Shown here piece after piece: positions 33,647 through 42,109 of a stretch of DNA of 64,000 nucleotides. Position numbers and translations under genes: made by a program. The notes below the pieces were generated by a model. It ran no database searches and was not told the origin of the DNA. It saw only the letters and a list, made by a program, of their open reading frames with translations. Source of the DNA: Pseudonocardia sp. ICBG1293 (lineage in GTDB: Bacteria; Actinomycetota; Actinomycetes; Mycobacteriales; Pseudonocardiaceae); NCBI RefSeq assembly GCF_020131355.1, contig NZ_JAHLEL010000006.1:186001-250000 (forward strand). The letters run 5' to 3'. Within the stretch, counting starts at the first letter, position 1. The number at the start of each line of letters is the position of its first letter.

Positions 33647-33699
33647 GGTGGTGCTCCTGGCGTGTGGTGGGACGCGCGTGCACCCACCCTGCCCCAGGG

Positions 33700-34506
33700 T
33701 CAGCTCCGTGCCGAGGGGAAGTTCGGGGGACGCCGCTCGCGCAGCGCCGCCGCGCCCTCCACGACGTCGGGCCCCATGAAGGTCAGCATCTCGTAGGCGG
33801 CGGACTGCTCGAAGGTCGGTCCCGCGGTGTGCAGCCACGAGTTCAGTGCCCGTTTGGTGAGCCGGATGGCCTGCTGGGAGCCGGTGCCCAGGGCGTGCGC
33901 GACCCGCAGCGCCTCGTCGAGGACCTGCTCGCGCGGCACCGCCTTCGCCACCATCCCGAGCCGTTCGGCCTCGGCGCCGGTGACCATCTCGCCGGTCAGC
34001 AGGTAGTAGCGGGCCTTCGCCATCCCGGCGAGCAGCGGCCAGATGACCGCGGCGTGGTCCCCGGCGGCGACACCGAGCTTCACGTGGCCGTCGCCCAGCT
34101 TCGCGTCCTCGGCGGCGATCGCGATGTCGGCCAGCAGGGCGACGACGACCCCGGCGCCGACCGCGACCCCGTTGATCGCCGAGACCACGGGCTTCTCGCA
34201 GTCGACGATGTTCCAGACGAGCTCGGACATCTCCTTGAGCATGTGCGCGACGCGGTCGTGGTCGCCGGCCATCCGCTCGACCATGCCGAGGTCGCCGCCC
34301 GCGGAGAACGCCTTCCCGGCCCCGGTGATCACCGCCACCCGGGTGGCGGCGTCGGCGGACACGTCCCGCCAGACCCGGGCGAGCTCCCCGTGCAGGACCT
34401 CGTCGGCGGTGTTGTACTTCGCCGGGTTGTCGATGGTGATGAGCAGGACGCCGTCGTCGCGGCGCTCGAACCGCAGCTGTGTGTAGGTGCTCGGGTCGAG
34501 GGTCAT
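33700..34506 (-). CDS. enoyl-CoA hydratase/isomerase family protein
   Basis: A 268-residue crotonase-fold protein. It has the oxyanion-hole regions 'AGKAFSAGGDLGMVE' (about residues 65-79) and 'AINGVAVGAGVVVALLADIA' (about 110). The place where hydratases carry catalytic Glu reads 'KLGVAAGDHAAVIWPLLAGM', so the usual glutamates are absent and an ordinary hydratase reaction is doubtful. ATG 34506 has GGGAGGA upstream. It probably forms an operon with the SDR upstream (23-base gap). Confidence 0.87.
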   Translation of the reverse strand: MTLDPSTYTQLRFERRDDGVLLITIDNPAKYNTADEVLHGELARVWRDVSADAATRVAVITGAGKAFSAGGDLGMVERMAGDHDRVAHMLKEMSELVWNIVDCEKPVVSAINGVAVGAGVVVALLADIAIAAEDAKLGDGHVKLGVAAGDHAAVIWPLLAGMAKARYYLLTGEMVTGAEAERLGMVAKAVPREQVLDEALRVAHALGTGSQQAIRLTKRALNSWLHTAGPTFEQSAAYEMLTFMGPDVVEGAAALRERRPPNFPSARS

Positions 34507-34529
34507 GGGGTCCTCCCGGGGGACTGCGG

Positions 34530-35276
34530 TCAGAGCATGGACAGGCCGCCGCTGACGCTGACGGTCTGCCCGGTCAGGTAGTCGGCGTCGGGGGAGGCGA
34601 GGAAGGCGACGGTCGCGGCGACGTCCTCGGGGCTGGCCAGCCGGCGGAACGGGATCGCCCTGACCAGGGCGTCGCGCAGGCGGTCGTTGCCGTCGACGAC
34701 GTCGGCGAACAGCGCGGTGTCGGTGGGGCCGGGGCACACGCAGTTGACGTTGACGCCGTGCCGGGCGACCTCGCGCGCGAGGGTCTTGGTGAACGCGATG
34801 ACCCCGCCCTTGGCGGCGGAGTAGACCGCCTCGCCGCTGGATCCGACCCGGCCGGCCTCGGAGGCGAGGTTCACCACCGTCCCGGAGCCCTGCGCGATCA
34901 GGTGCGGGACGACGGCGTGCGCGGTATGCAGCACCCCGAACAGGTTGATCCGCACGATCCGGTCCCAGTCGGCCGGGTCGGAGTCGACGAACGCGCCGAC
35001 CTTGTCCCAGCCGGCGTTGTTGATCAGCACGTCGATCCGGCCGAGGTCGCCGCGGACCCGCTCGACGGTGTCGCGGACGGCGTCGGGGTCGGCGACGTCG
35101 AGGGCGTACGCGGTCCCGGCCCCGCCCAGCTCCGCGGCGGTCGCGGCGGCGGTGTCACCGTCGAGGTCGGTCACCGCGACCCGGGCGCCCTCCCCGGCGA
35201 GCCGCAGTGCGGTGGCGCGGCCGATGCCGCGCCCGGCACCGGTGACGAGCACCGTCCGGTCGTCCATCCTGCCCAC
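34530..35276 (-). CDS. short-chain dehydrogenase/reductase (SDR)
   Basis: A classical SDR of about 248 residues. It has T-G-A-G-R-G-I-G at the N-terminus, D in 'VAVTDLDGDT' favouring NAD, NNAG near residue 85, the Ser region 'VVNLASEAG', Y-S-A-A-K near 152, and the C-terminal 'YLTGQTVSVSGGLSML'. The pattern is like 2-hydroxycyclohexane-carboxyl-CoA or 3-hydroxyacyl-CoA dehydrogenases. Start: AGGAGG lies about 10 bases before GTG 35276; ATG 35267 is the alternative. With the crotonase-like gene it suggests acyl-CoA or ring-acid breakdown. Confidence 0.88.
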   Translation of the reverse strand: MGRMDDRTVLVTGAGRGIGRATALRLAGEGARVAVTDLDGDTAAATAAELGGAGTAYALDVADPDAVRDTVERVRGDLGRIDVLINNAGWDKVGAFVDSDPADWDRIVRINLFGVLHTAHAVVPHLIAQGSGTVVNLASEAGRVGSSGEAVYSAAKGGVIAFTKTLAREVARHGVNVNCVCPGPTDTALFADVVDGNDRLRDALVRAIPFRRLASPEDVAATVAFLASPDADYLTGQTVSVSGGLSML

Positions 35277-35383
35277 GGGTCGGTCCACCTCCTGGTCGCC
35301 GACACCGGTGTCGGACCCCTCCCACCATGACGACCCCGGCGCCCATGGTCAATCTCCGGCGGGGGAGCGGTGGCGCCGCCGCG

Positions 35384-36397
35384 TCAGCGCACCACGGGCA
35401 GCGGCCCGGAGGGCCGGTCGAAGAACAGCGGCTGGGTCTGCTCGCGCGGGTCGGGCGTGCGGGGGAGGACCCCGGTCGGGGGCTCGGCCCCGGCCACCCG
35501 GTCCGGACGACGCGTCCGGGGGAGCAGACCGGTCGGCGGCTCGCTCCCCTCCGACGGCGGTCGCATCCGCGGCAGGACGCCCGTGGGCGGCTCGGCCGGG
35601 TCGAGGGGCTCTCCGGCAGGGCCGGCGGTGGGCTCCGCGCCGGAGCCCTCGCCGTGGCCGATGACGGACCCCTCGCCGGGCTCCGTCGTGGACGGTGTGG
35701 TGGACGGCGCCGCGGACGGCGTGGTGGACGGCGCCGCGGACGTGGCCTCGGCTGCGGCGCGGCAGTCGGCGAGCAGCTCCCGCACGTCGCCGGTCACCGG
35801 GTGGCCGGCGCCCAGCGCCCGCTCGGCGTCGGTGAGCGTCGCGGCGAGCAGCCCGGCCGCGCCGCGCGGGTCCCCGGTGTCCGCACGGGCCAGAGCCAGC
35901 GCGGCCCGGGACGCGATCGTGCAGGGGTGGGTCCCCCCGAGCACCCGTGCGCGCCGGGTGATGACGTCCTCGTGCCGTCGGACGGCCTCCTCCGGATCCC
36001 CGCTCACCCGGTGGGCCGCCGCCACCGTGTCGGCGGCCGCGAGCGACGCCGGGTGGTCCGGCCCCAGCAACGCCTCGCGGGCGGAGAGGTTGCGGGTGGC
36101 GATCTCCAGACCCCCGGTCCGGTCGTAGCCCAGCAGCAGCGCGACCGCGAGACTCCCCTCGGCGACCAGCGTGTCGGCGTCGTCGGGGCCGAGGTCGCGC
36201 CGGGCGGCGGCGAGGACCTGCTGCACCCGCCGGGTCGCGTCCAGCAGAGCGGGCATGTCACCGGCGCGGCCCGCGGCGCGGACGTCGGTCGCGGCGCGGT
36301 CGTGGCGGTCGCGCAGGGCGGCGCGCAGGGGGTCGGTGGTCGTCGACCGGCCCGCCTGGTGGTGCGGGACGGTCACTCTCCGATCGGCCACGGACAC
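35384..36397 (-). CDS. tetratricopeptide-like repeat protein with Pro/Thr-rich tail
   Basis: A protein of about 337 residues. The first 200 contain kinesin-light-chain-type TPR units, each with a G-x-x-H/D-P or L-G-P-D turn ('ARRDLGPDDADTLVAEGSLA', 'LSAREALLGPDHPASLAAAD', 'RARVLGGTHPCTIASRAALA', 'AERALGAGHPVTGDVRELLA'). The C-terminal third is low complexity with repeats of 'EPPTGVLPR' (four variants) ending in 'FDRPSGPLPVVR'. It has no membrane segment. It is probably a protein-interaction scaffold; the partners are unknown. GTG 36397 is preceded by GAGGAGGAGG; GTG 36391 is also possible. Confidence 0.75.
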   Translation of the reverse strand: MSVADRRVTVPHHQAGRSTTTDPLRAALRDRHDRAATDVRAAGRAGDMPALLDATRRVQQVLAAARRDLGPDDADTLVAEGSLAVALLLGYDRTGGLEIATRNLSAREALLGPDHPASLAAADTVAAAHRVSGDPEEAVRRHEDVITRRARVLGGTHPCTIASRAALALARADTGDPRGAAGLLAATLTDAERALGAGHPVTGDVRELLADCRAAAEATSAAPSTTPSAAPSTTPSTTEPGEGSVIGHGEGSGAEPTAGPAGEPLDPAEPPTGVLPRMRPPSEGSEPPTGLLPRTRRPDRVAGAEPPTGVLPRTPDPREQTQPLFFDRPSGPLPVVR

Positions 36398-36754
36398 CTG
36401 GCCTCCTCCTCGCTCGTCGACCGGCCGCAACTCACCCGGACGGCCCACATGATCGTCACTGAACGTACCTGTAACCGCCGGTACCGCGCGCGGTCCTGAG
36501 GCATCCGAGGCCAAGGCCACCCTTCTCGATCACAGTGCGTGGCAAGGGGTGGACCCATCGTTCCCGGGCGGCGTGCCCGGTGGCGTCCTCGTCCGGGGTG
36601 CGGCTTGTGGTCGCCGGGCGTCGGGCAAGTCCGGGTGGCGGCTCACCCGGCCGTGCGGTCCGGGTGCCCGGACGGGTGCACGTGGGGCGCGCGGCTGGAG
36701 CGCGGCCCCCGGGACCTCGACAATCGCGCGCACGCCGTGCGGAGAGGGGGCCTC
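36398..36754. other. 357-base divergent spacer
   Basis: This spacer lies between the TPR gene and the low-complexity membrane protein gene, which diverge. It presumably holds two promoters. I see no convincing frame, RNA or strong consensus element. Confidence 0.55.
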
Positions 36755-38533
36755 GTGTCGGGGCAGGGGGACGCCGGCCACACCGAGGGTGGGGTCGCGG
36801 ACGACGCCGGGGCGGTGGGGCGGCCGGACACCGGCGCCGATCCCGCCACCGGTGAGCGGACGGACCGGTCGGCGCGCCGACCGTCGCGGCCGCCACCTCC
36901 ACGACCGCCGCTGCGGCGGTCCGCGCCGTTCCTGGGGGTGGGCCCGTCCACTGTCCCGGTCGGGGACGACCCCGGCCTGCCGGGGATCGAGGAGTTCGGC
37001 GCGGGTGCCACCGCTCCGGGTGCGACGGCGTCGGGTGTCGCTGCGCCGGATGCCGCCGACCCGGCGCCGGACCGTCCGGCGGCCGGCGTCGGTGTGTCCA
37101 CCGACCCGGCTCCGGCCCGCCCGGGCGCCGCCGCGACCTCCGCCGCCCCGGCCCCGCGGGCGCCGGGCGCGGCCGGGGACGATCCGGCCCCTGCGGGGGC
37201 GGACGCCGTGGTACCGGACGGGGCGGGCGCTGCCACGGCGGCCCCGGCGGCGCCGGTCGCTGCCGGGCCGACCGCGGTCCCGGAGAGCGCGGTCCCGGAG
37301 AGCGCCGTCCCGGAGAGCGCCGTCCCGGAGGTCACCGGCCCGGAGAAGCCGGTCCCGGAGAGTGTCGTCCCGCGGAGCGCGCCCCTGCAGAGTGCGCCTC
37401 CGGACAGCGCGGCTTCGGACAGCCCGGCCCCGGACAGCGCGGCCTCGGTCGGCGCAGTCCCGGTCGGCGCGGCCCCGGACAGCGCGGCTCCGGTCGGCGC
37501 GGCCCCGGACAGCGTCGCCGACCGACTGTGCGCCCAGGCGCCGGATCCCGACGACCCCGCCGTGCGCGACCTGCCCGAACCGCCGGAGGCCGGTCCCGCT
37601 GCGGCGCGGGGAGCCGCCCCGGCCGGCCCGCCCCGGCCGCCCACGACCGGTCCCGACCCGACCCTGCGCGGGGCGCCCGCGGTCGCCCCGCGCCCGGCGC
37701 CACGGCTCACCGCCGTGGTGCTCGTCGGGTCGCTGCTGGCGGCGGCGGGCGCGGCTGCGGGCGCGGTCGCCCTCGTCGCCCGGCAGAGCGACGGCGCGGG
37801 CTGGCCCGCCGCGACCGACCCCACGGCCGTGACCCGCCCGGACGGGGTCGGCGGCGGTCTACCGGCGGACCAGCGGCCCCTGGTCCCCGTACCCGGTCGT
37901 CCGCCCGGACCGGCGGACCCCCCTCGCGGCGACGGAGCCGTGTCGCCGGAGCAGACCCGCGCCGATCCCGACCCGGGCGCCGGGTCCCGCCCGGACCCGG
38001 GTGTGCGCCCGGGTCGTGCCGATCCCGCCGCACCCGCGGCGTCGCGCCCCGCGCCGGGCGCCGGGTCCGCACCGGCGGGTCGCGGCGCGCCCTCGTCGGG
38101 TCCGCAGCCGGTACCGGGCGGACCCGACGCACCGGCACCCGGCGGACGCGGGACCGCACCGGGTACCCCCGGTGCGCCGACCGGGAGCGGGGCACCGGGC
38201 GTACCCGGCACCTCACCCGGCGGCACGTCCCCGGGCGGTCCGGGTACACCGGGAACGGCACCGGCGGACCCCGGTGGTGGGTCCGGCGCGGGGCAGCCCC
38301 CCGACGGTGGCACCGGCCCCGGGGCCGGACCCACCGGGGACCCCGCGCCCGGGGCGGGCGACGGGCCGGGCGGTGGCACGACACCCTCGCCCGGGGCGGG
38401 CGGCGGGGACGACGCCCCCGACGGGGGCGGCGACGGAGCGGACCCCGGCCCGGCGACCGGTGCACCGCCGTCCGCCGGCGCCACCGGGACCGCCGGGGAT
38501 CCGACGGCCCCGCCCGCACCCGCGGGGTCCTGA
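36755..38533 (+). CDS. large low-complexity Pro/Ala/Gly-rich single-pass membrane protein
   Basis: A 592-residue protein of extreme composition. Residues 1-305 are Pro/Ala-rich, with degenerate short repeats (V-P-E-S-A four times, and P-D-S-A / P-V-G-A units around 190-260) and a basic patch near 40-55. One transmembrane helix lies near 312-337 ('RLTAVVLVGSLLAAAGAAAG'). The remaining 250 residues are P-G-x and G-A-P repeats. I recognise no catalytic domain. The topology suggests a cell-wall-spanning or structural protein. The start is GTG 36755, with GAGAGGGGG upstream. The frame may be partly a product of high GC content, but the ribosome site and membrane helix argue for a real gene. Confidence 0.6.
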   Translation: MSGQGDAGHTEGGVADDAGAVGRPDTGADPATGERTDRSARRPSRPPPPRPPLRRSAPFLGVGPSTVPVGDDPGLPGIEEFGAGATAPGATASGVAAPDAADPAPDRPAAGVGVSTDPAPARPGAAATSAAPAPRAPGAAGDDPAPAGADAVVPDGAGAATAAPAAPVAAGPTAVPESAVPESAVPESAVPEVTGPEKPVPESVVPRSAPLQSAPPDSAASDSPAPDSAASVGAVPVGAAPDSAAPVGAAPDSVADRLCAQAPDPDDPAVRDLPEPPEAGPAAARGAAPAGPPRPPTTGPDPTLRGAPAVAPRPAPRLTAVVLVGSLLAAAGAAAGAVALVARQSDGAGWPAATDPTAVTRPDGVGGGLPADQRPLVPVPGRPPGPADPPRGDGAVSPEQTRADPDPGAGSRPDPGVRPGRADPAAPAASRPAPGAGSAPAGRGAPSSGPQPVPGGPDAPAPGGRGTAPGTPGAPTGSGAPGVPGTSPGGTSPGGPGTPGTAPADPGGGSGAGQPPDGGTGPGAGPTGDPAPGAGDGPGGGTTPSPGAGGGDDAPDGGGDGADPGPATGAPPSAGATGTAGDPTAPPAPAGS

Positions 38534-38561
38534 CCGCGTGACGCCGTGCGGCGGTGGCGCC

Positions 38562-39026
38562 TCAGCCCACCGCCAGGATCTGCTCGCGCAGGATGTCGGC
38601 GTGCCCGCAGTGGTGCGCCAGCTCCCGCAGCACCTGCAGGTGCACCCAGCGCACCGTGATCGGGTAGCCGCGTCCGGTCACGGTGTCGTCCGGACCCACC
38701 CCGGCGACGGCGGCCCGGGACCGGGCGCACACCTGCTGGTAGTGGCGACGGACCGAGTCGACGGTCTCGTCGTCGGCGGCCAGGAACGACTCCTCGACCG
38801 TGTCGGGGAGCCCCAGCTCCGCCCGCGACGCACCCGACACCGCCATCCCGAACCACACGGACTCGACGAACGCGGCGTGCCGGACCAGGCCGAGCAGCGT
38901 GGTCGCCGACGGGACCAGCCTGCGGCGCGCCTGCTCCTCGGTCAGACCGTCGAGAAGACCGGCGATCAGCGTCCGGTACTCCTCGACGAACGCGCTCACC
39001 TGGGTGGACTCGTCGCCGACCTGCAC
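38562..39026 (-). CDS. DinB-family (DUF664-like) protein
   Basis: A 154-residue four-helix-bundle protein of the DinB/YfiT family. Possible metal-binding His are in 'LGLVRHAAFVESVWFG' (about residue 52) and the C-terminal 'RELAHHCGHADILREQI' (about 137-141). Some family members are mycothiol- or bacillithiol-dependent transferases; the role here is unknown. The start GTG 39026 lacks a clear ribosome site. An IS110 element sits only about 17 bases upstream, so the native promoter may have been separated from the gene. Confidence 0.8.
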   Translation of the reverse strand: MQVGDESTQVSAFVEEYRTLIAGLLDGLTEEQARRRLVPSATTLLGLVRHAAFVESVWFGMAVSGASRAELGLPDTVEESFLAADDETVDSVRRHYQQVCARSRAAVAGVGPDDTVTGRGYPITVRWVHLQVLRELAHHCGHADILREQILAVG

Positions 39027-39043
39027 GGAGAAGGAATCCGAAT

Positions 39044-40384
39044 GATGGTGTCAAGCCGCGGTAGCGGGTTGTGGTGCGGTGATGGTGAACATTCTCCGGT
39101 CACGCAGCAGGGCCCACAGGACGTCGACCAGGCGTCGGGCCAGGGCGAGCAGAGCTTGGGTGTGCAGCATTCTTTCGCTGCGTTTGCGCTGGTAAAAGGC
39201 CCGGGACGGGCCGTTGACCTTGAGGCTGGACAGCGCGGCCATGTAGAACACTCGCCGCAGGCGGCGGTTGTAGCGTCGTGGGCGGCGCAGGTTCCCGCTG
39301 ATCCGGCCGGAGTCCTGGGGCACTGGGACGAGGCCGGCGTAGGAGGCCAGCCGTCCCGAGCTGGCGAAGCCACCCAGCTCGGAGCCGACATCAGCGCCGA
39401 TACTGCTGCTGACACCGCCGTTGGTGGCGGTGAGGAATTCCGCGCCCAGAATGGGGCCGAGTCCGGGCAGCGACTCGATGATCGCCGCGTCCGGGTGGGT
39501 GCGGAACACGGTGGTGATCAGCTTGTCGGTGTCTTTGATCTCCCGGTCGAGCTCCAACAGCCGCCGGGCCAGGCCGGCGACAAGGACCGCGGTCCGCGTC
39601 TCGCTGGGCAGGGTCACGGTCTGGGCGTGGGCTGCGGCGACCGCGGTGGCCGCCATCGTGGGGATGCCTGGTGCCCATGCCCGGTGGGCGTGCAGATACT
39701 CGATCACTCCGGCTGTGTCCGCGTCTCGGAGCGCCTGCGGTGTCTGGAACCCGGTGACCAGCACCAGAGCGCTGCGGGTGGAGTAGTCGAAGGCCGCCTC
39801 GAGACCGGGAAAGATCGACCCGAGCAGGTCACGCAGCCGGTTGACCCCGCGTACCCAGTCAGCCATCAGGTCCTCGCGGTGGGCCACGAGCCGACGCAGC
39901 TCAGCAGTGGTCTCGTCAGTGGCGGTAACCACGGTGAGGTCGGCGCCGGACATGCGGGCGGTGTCGGCGATGACCTTTGCGTCGCGGGCGTCGGTCTTGG
40001 CCTCCCCACGGAACACGCCGCTCATCCGGTTGACGACCCGCCCGGGAACGTAGACCACCCGCTGGTCGGCTGCGGTGAGGACGACCTGCAACAGCGCGGC
40101 ATAGCTGTTGGTCAGATCGATCGCCCACCGCACGTCCTCGGCCGCGGCGGACGCCCGATCGAGCAGAGCTTCGATCGCGGCCTGGTCGTTGCCGACCTTG
40201 CGGGAGAACACAACCTTGCCCTCGGCATCGACAGCGCAGGCGTGGTGGGTCCTTTTCCCGACGTCGATCCCGATCCAGACCACTGCTCGTCGCGCCACGA
40301 ACAAACTCCTGTTGTTGCAGTTCACGCCCGTGGACAACCCGCCATCAGGTCCCTAATCAGCGACGGTTCGCATCAGATCCGAAT
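39044..40384 (-). mobile_element. IS110-family element (boundaries inferred)
   Basis: It contains an intact DEDD transposase. The octamer ATCCGAAT occurs at 39036-39043 and again at 40377-40384, on either side of the gene, and may mark the recombined core. IS110 elements lack long inverted repeats. The non-coding end upstream of the transposase would then be only about 80 bases, short for a known-type bridge RNA, so the right boundary may lie further out, up to the IS chain at 40501. Confidence 0.6.
39051..40298 (-). CDS. IS110-family transposase
   Basis: A 415-residue transposase. The N-terminal RuvC-like DEDD domain has D in 'VWIGIDVGKRTHHACAVDAE', E/D in 'RWAIDLTNSYAALLQVVLTA' and 'GEAKTDARDAKVIADTARMS'. 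The C-terminal transposase_20 domain has 'IIESLPGLGPILGAEFLTAT', the Ser region 'GGFASSGRLASYAGLVPVPQ' and 'NLRRPRRYNRRLRRVFYMAA'. GTG 40298 was chosen because AGGAG lies seven bases upstream; a longer start at 40337 lacks this. Confidence 0.9.
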   Translation of the reverse strand: MARRAVVWIGIDVGKRTHHACAVDAEGKVVFSRKVGNDQAAIEALLDRASAAAEDVRWAIDLTNSYAALLQVVLTAADQRVVYVPGRVVNRMSGVFRGEAKTDARDAKVIADTARMSGADLTVVTATDETTAELRRLVAHREDLMADWVRGVNRLRDLLGSIFPGLEAAFDYSTRSALVLVTGFQTPQALRDADTAGVIEYLHAHRAWAPGIPTMAATAVAAAHAQTVTLPSETRTAVLVAGLARRLLELDREIKDTDKLITTVFRTHPDAAIIESLPGLGPILGAEFLTATNGGVSSSIGADVGSELGGFASSGRLASYAGLVPVPQDSGRISGNLRRPRRYNRRLRRVFYMAALSSLKVNGPSRAFYQRKRSERMLHTQALLALARRLVDVLWALLRDRRMFTITAPQPATAA

Positions 40385-40571
40385 CAGTGGCCAGGCCTGT
40401 CCAGAACGACGGGGCGGCCATTCCTTCCGAGCCACCGAAGCGGCAACAGCTCATCAGCCACACCCCGTCGTCCCGGGCATCCGGGGCATCAACCCCGAAC
40501 TTAGAGGTCGTTTCAGAAGTCGGCGTGTCGGTCCTGTGTGGATCGGCGCTGGTAGCTGATCATGTCCGGTC

Positions 40572-41417
40572 GTGGCGCGGCGATCTTGTGTCGAGCGATT
40601 GGTGAGCGACGAGCTGTGGGCGCTGGTGGAGCCGCTGCTGCCCAAGCCGCGCAAGCACAAGCGGGGACGGACAGGCCGTCCGCGGGTGCCGGATCGGGCC
40701 GCTCTGGCCGGGATCGTGTTCGTGCTCAAGACCGGGATCAGCTGGAACGCGCTGCCCGCCGAGCTCGGCTGTGGGTCCGGAGTGACCTGCTGGCGGCGGC
40801 TACGGCAGTGGCAGCAGGCCGGGGTCTGGGCCCAGCTGCACCGGGTGATGCTCGACCGCCTCGCCCAGCAGGGCCTGCTGGACTGGTCGCGGGCGGCGGT
40901 GGACAGCGTGAGCGTGCGGGCCAAGCGCCGCGGCGAGGCCACCGGGCCCTCGCCGACCGATCGCGGGAAGGCGGGCAGCAAGTACCACGTGCTCTGCGAC
41001 CGAGGCGGGCTCCCGCTGCATGCGCTGGTCACCGGGGCGAACGCCCACGACAGTCGGATGCTCGCCCCGCTGCTGGACACCAACCCCGGCGTCCGCGAAC
41101 GGGCGGGACAGCCGGGGCGTCCGCGACGTCGGCCGGACAAGGTGCACGCCGACAAGGGCTACGACTATCCCCGCTGCCGCCGCTACCTGAGTGGGCGTGG
41201 GATCGGGGTGCGGATCGCCCGGCGCGGGATCGAGGACTCCACCCGGCTCGGGCGGGTCCGCTGGGTCGTCGAGCGCACCATGTCCTGGCTGCTGGACTTC
41301 CGCCGCCTCGCGCTGCGCTACGACCGCGCCGAATCCACGATCACCGCGCTGTTATCGCTGGCCTGCGCCCTGATCTGCCACCGCCGCCTCACCAAGCCGA
41401 AGCCGAAGCCGAAGTGA
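40572..41417 (+). CDS. IS5-family transposase of IS-A (copy 2)
   Basis: A 281-residue product identical to that at 20686 and intact, with the same three catalytic regions. Confidence 0.92.
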   Translation: MARRSCVERLVSDELWALVEPLLPKPRKHKRGRTGRPRVPDRAALAGIVFVLKTGISWNALPAELGCGSGVTCWRRLRQWQQAGVWAQLHRVMLDRLAQQGLLDWSRAAVDSVSVRAKRRGEATGPSPTDRGKAGSKYHVLCDRGGLPLHALVTGANAHDSRMLAPLLDTNPGVRERAGQPGRPRRRPDKVHADKGYDYPRCRRYLSGRGIGVRIARRGIEDSTRLGRVRWVVERTMSWLLDFRRLALRYDRAESTITALLSLACALICHRRLTKPKPKPK

Positions 41418-41448
41418 TGGTCGACCCAGCCCTCGCTGAGGCACTCGC

Positions 41449-42042
41449 CTACGAGGTCGGGGCCAGCGGCCGCCAGGCCAGCCACTCCAAGGCCCGGTCG
41501 GCCTCGTCAGGGTCGAAGCGGTGCGGGTCGAACGGCCCGCCCGCCCACTCCAGGCGCTCGGCGCGGTCGGGATGGTCAGGGTCGGCGAGCACGGCCTGGA
41601 AGTCCTCATACCCCCCGATCCCGCCGACGTCCTCGGGCGGGCACGCCCCCTGCCCGGCGACGCATCGCGGATAGCACACTCCCGGCTCGACGGCCGCGAC
41701 CGCCTCGACGGTGATCTCGTGGGCCCAGTTGTCACCGAAGTCGTAGACGTAACCGAACCGGTCACCAGCCTTGACCAGCCGAAACAGCTTCTCTTTCGTC
41801 TCGTCGGCGACATCCTGTCCGGGCCAGTCCGGGTCTGGGATCCCGTAGCGGCGCCCGACGATCTCGAACTCGTGCAGATGAGAGTTCGTCCAGCCCATCA
41901 CTGACTGCACCACCTCGTGTAACACCGCCAAGTCGACCTCGCCCGGCACCTGCACCCGACGCCGGACCGCCGGCACCACCTCGGTCAGGACGATCTCCAA
42001 CTCGAAAATCTTCGTCTTCTCAGACACACGAGGCGCGACCAT
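41449..42042 (-). CDS. plasmid pRiA4b ORF-3 family protein, IS passenger (copy 2)
   Basis: A 197-residue product identical to that at 21563. Its presence at the same place in both IS-A copies shows that it belongs to the element rather than to the insertion site. A role in transposition, element maintenance or host interaction is unknown. Confidence 0.88.
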   Translation of the reverse strand: MVAPRVSEKTKIFELEIVLTEVVPAVRRRVQVPGEVDLAVLHEVVQSVMGWTNSHLHEFEIVGRRYGIPDPDWPGQDVADETKEKLFRLVKAGDRFGYVYDFGDNWAHEITVEAVAAVEPGVCYPRCVAGQGACPPEDVGGIGGYEDFQAVLADPDHPDRAERLEWAGGPFDPHRFDPDEADRALEWLAWRPLAPTS

Positions 42043-42109
42043 CAGCCGATGCTGCCAGCCCCGCCGTCACCGGCAGAACCGGGCCCACCACTTCTGAAAC
42101 GACGTCTTA

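Larger units (their letters stand above)
40504..42106 (+). mobile_element. IS-A copy 2, 1603 bp
   Basis: Same length, ends and gene products as the copy at 20618. TTA is at 40501-40503 and 42107-42109. Confidence 0.92.

Noticed and set aside
36539..36754. Upstream extension of the low-complexity protein
   Set aside because: No start with a ribosome site and no family signal; GTG 36755 is better supported.
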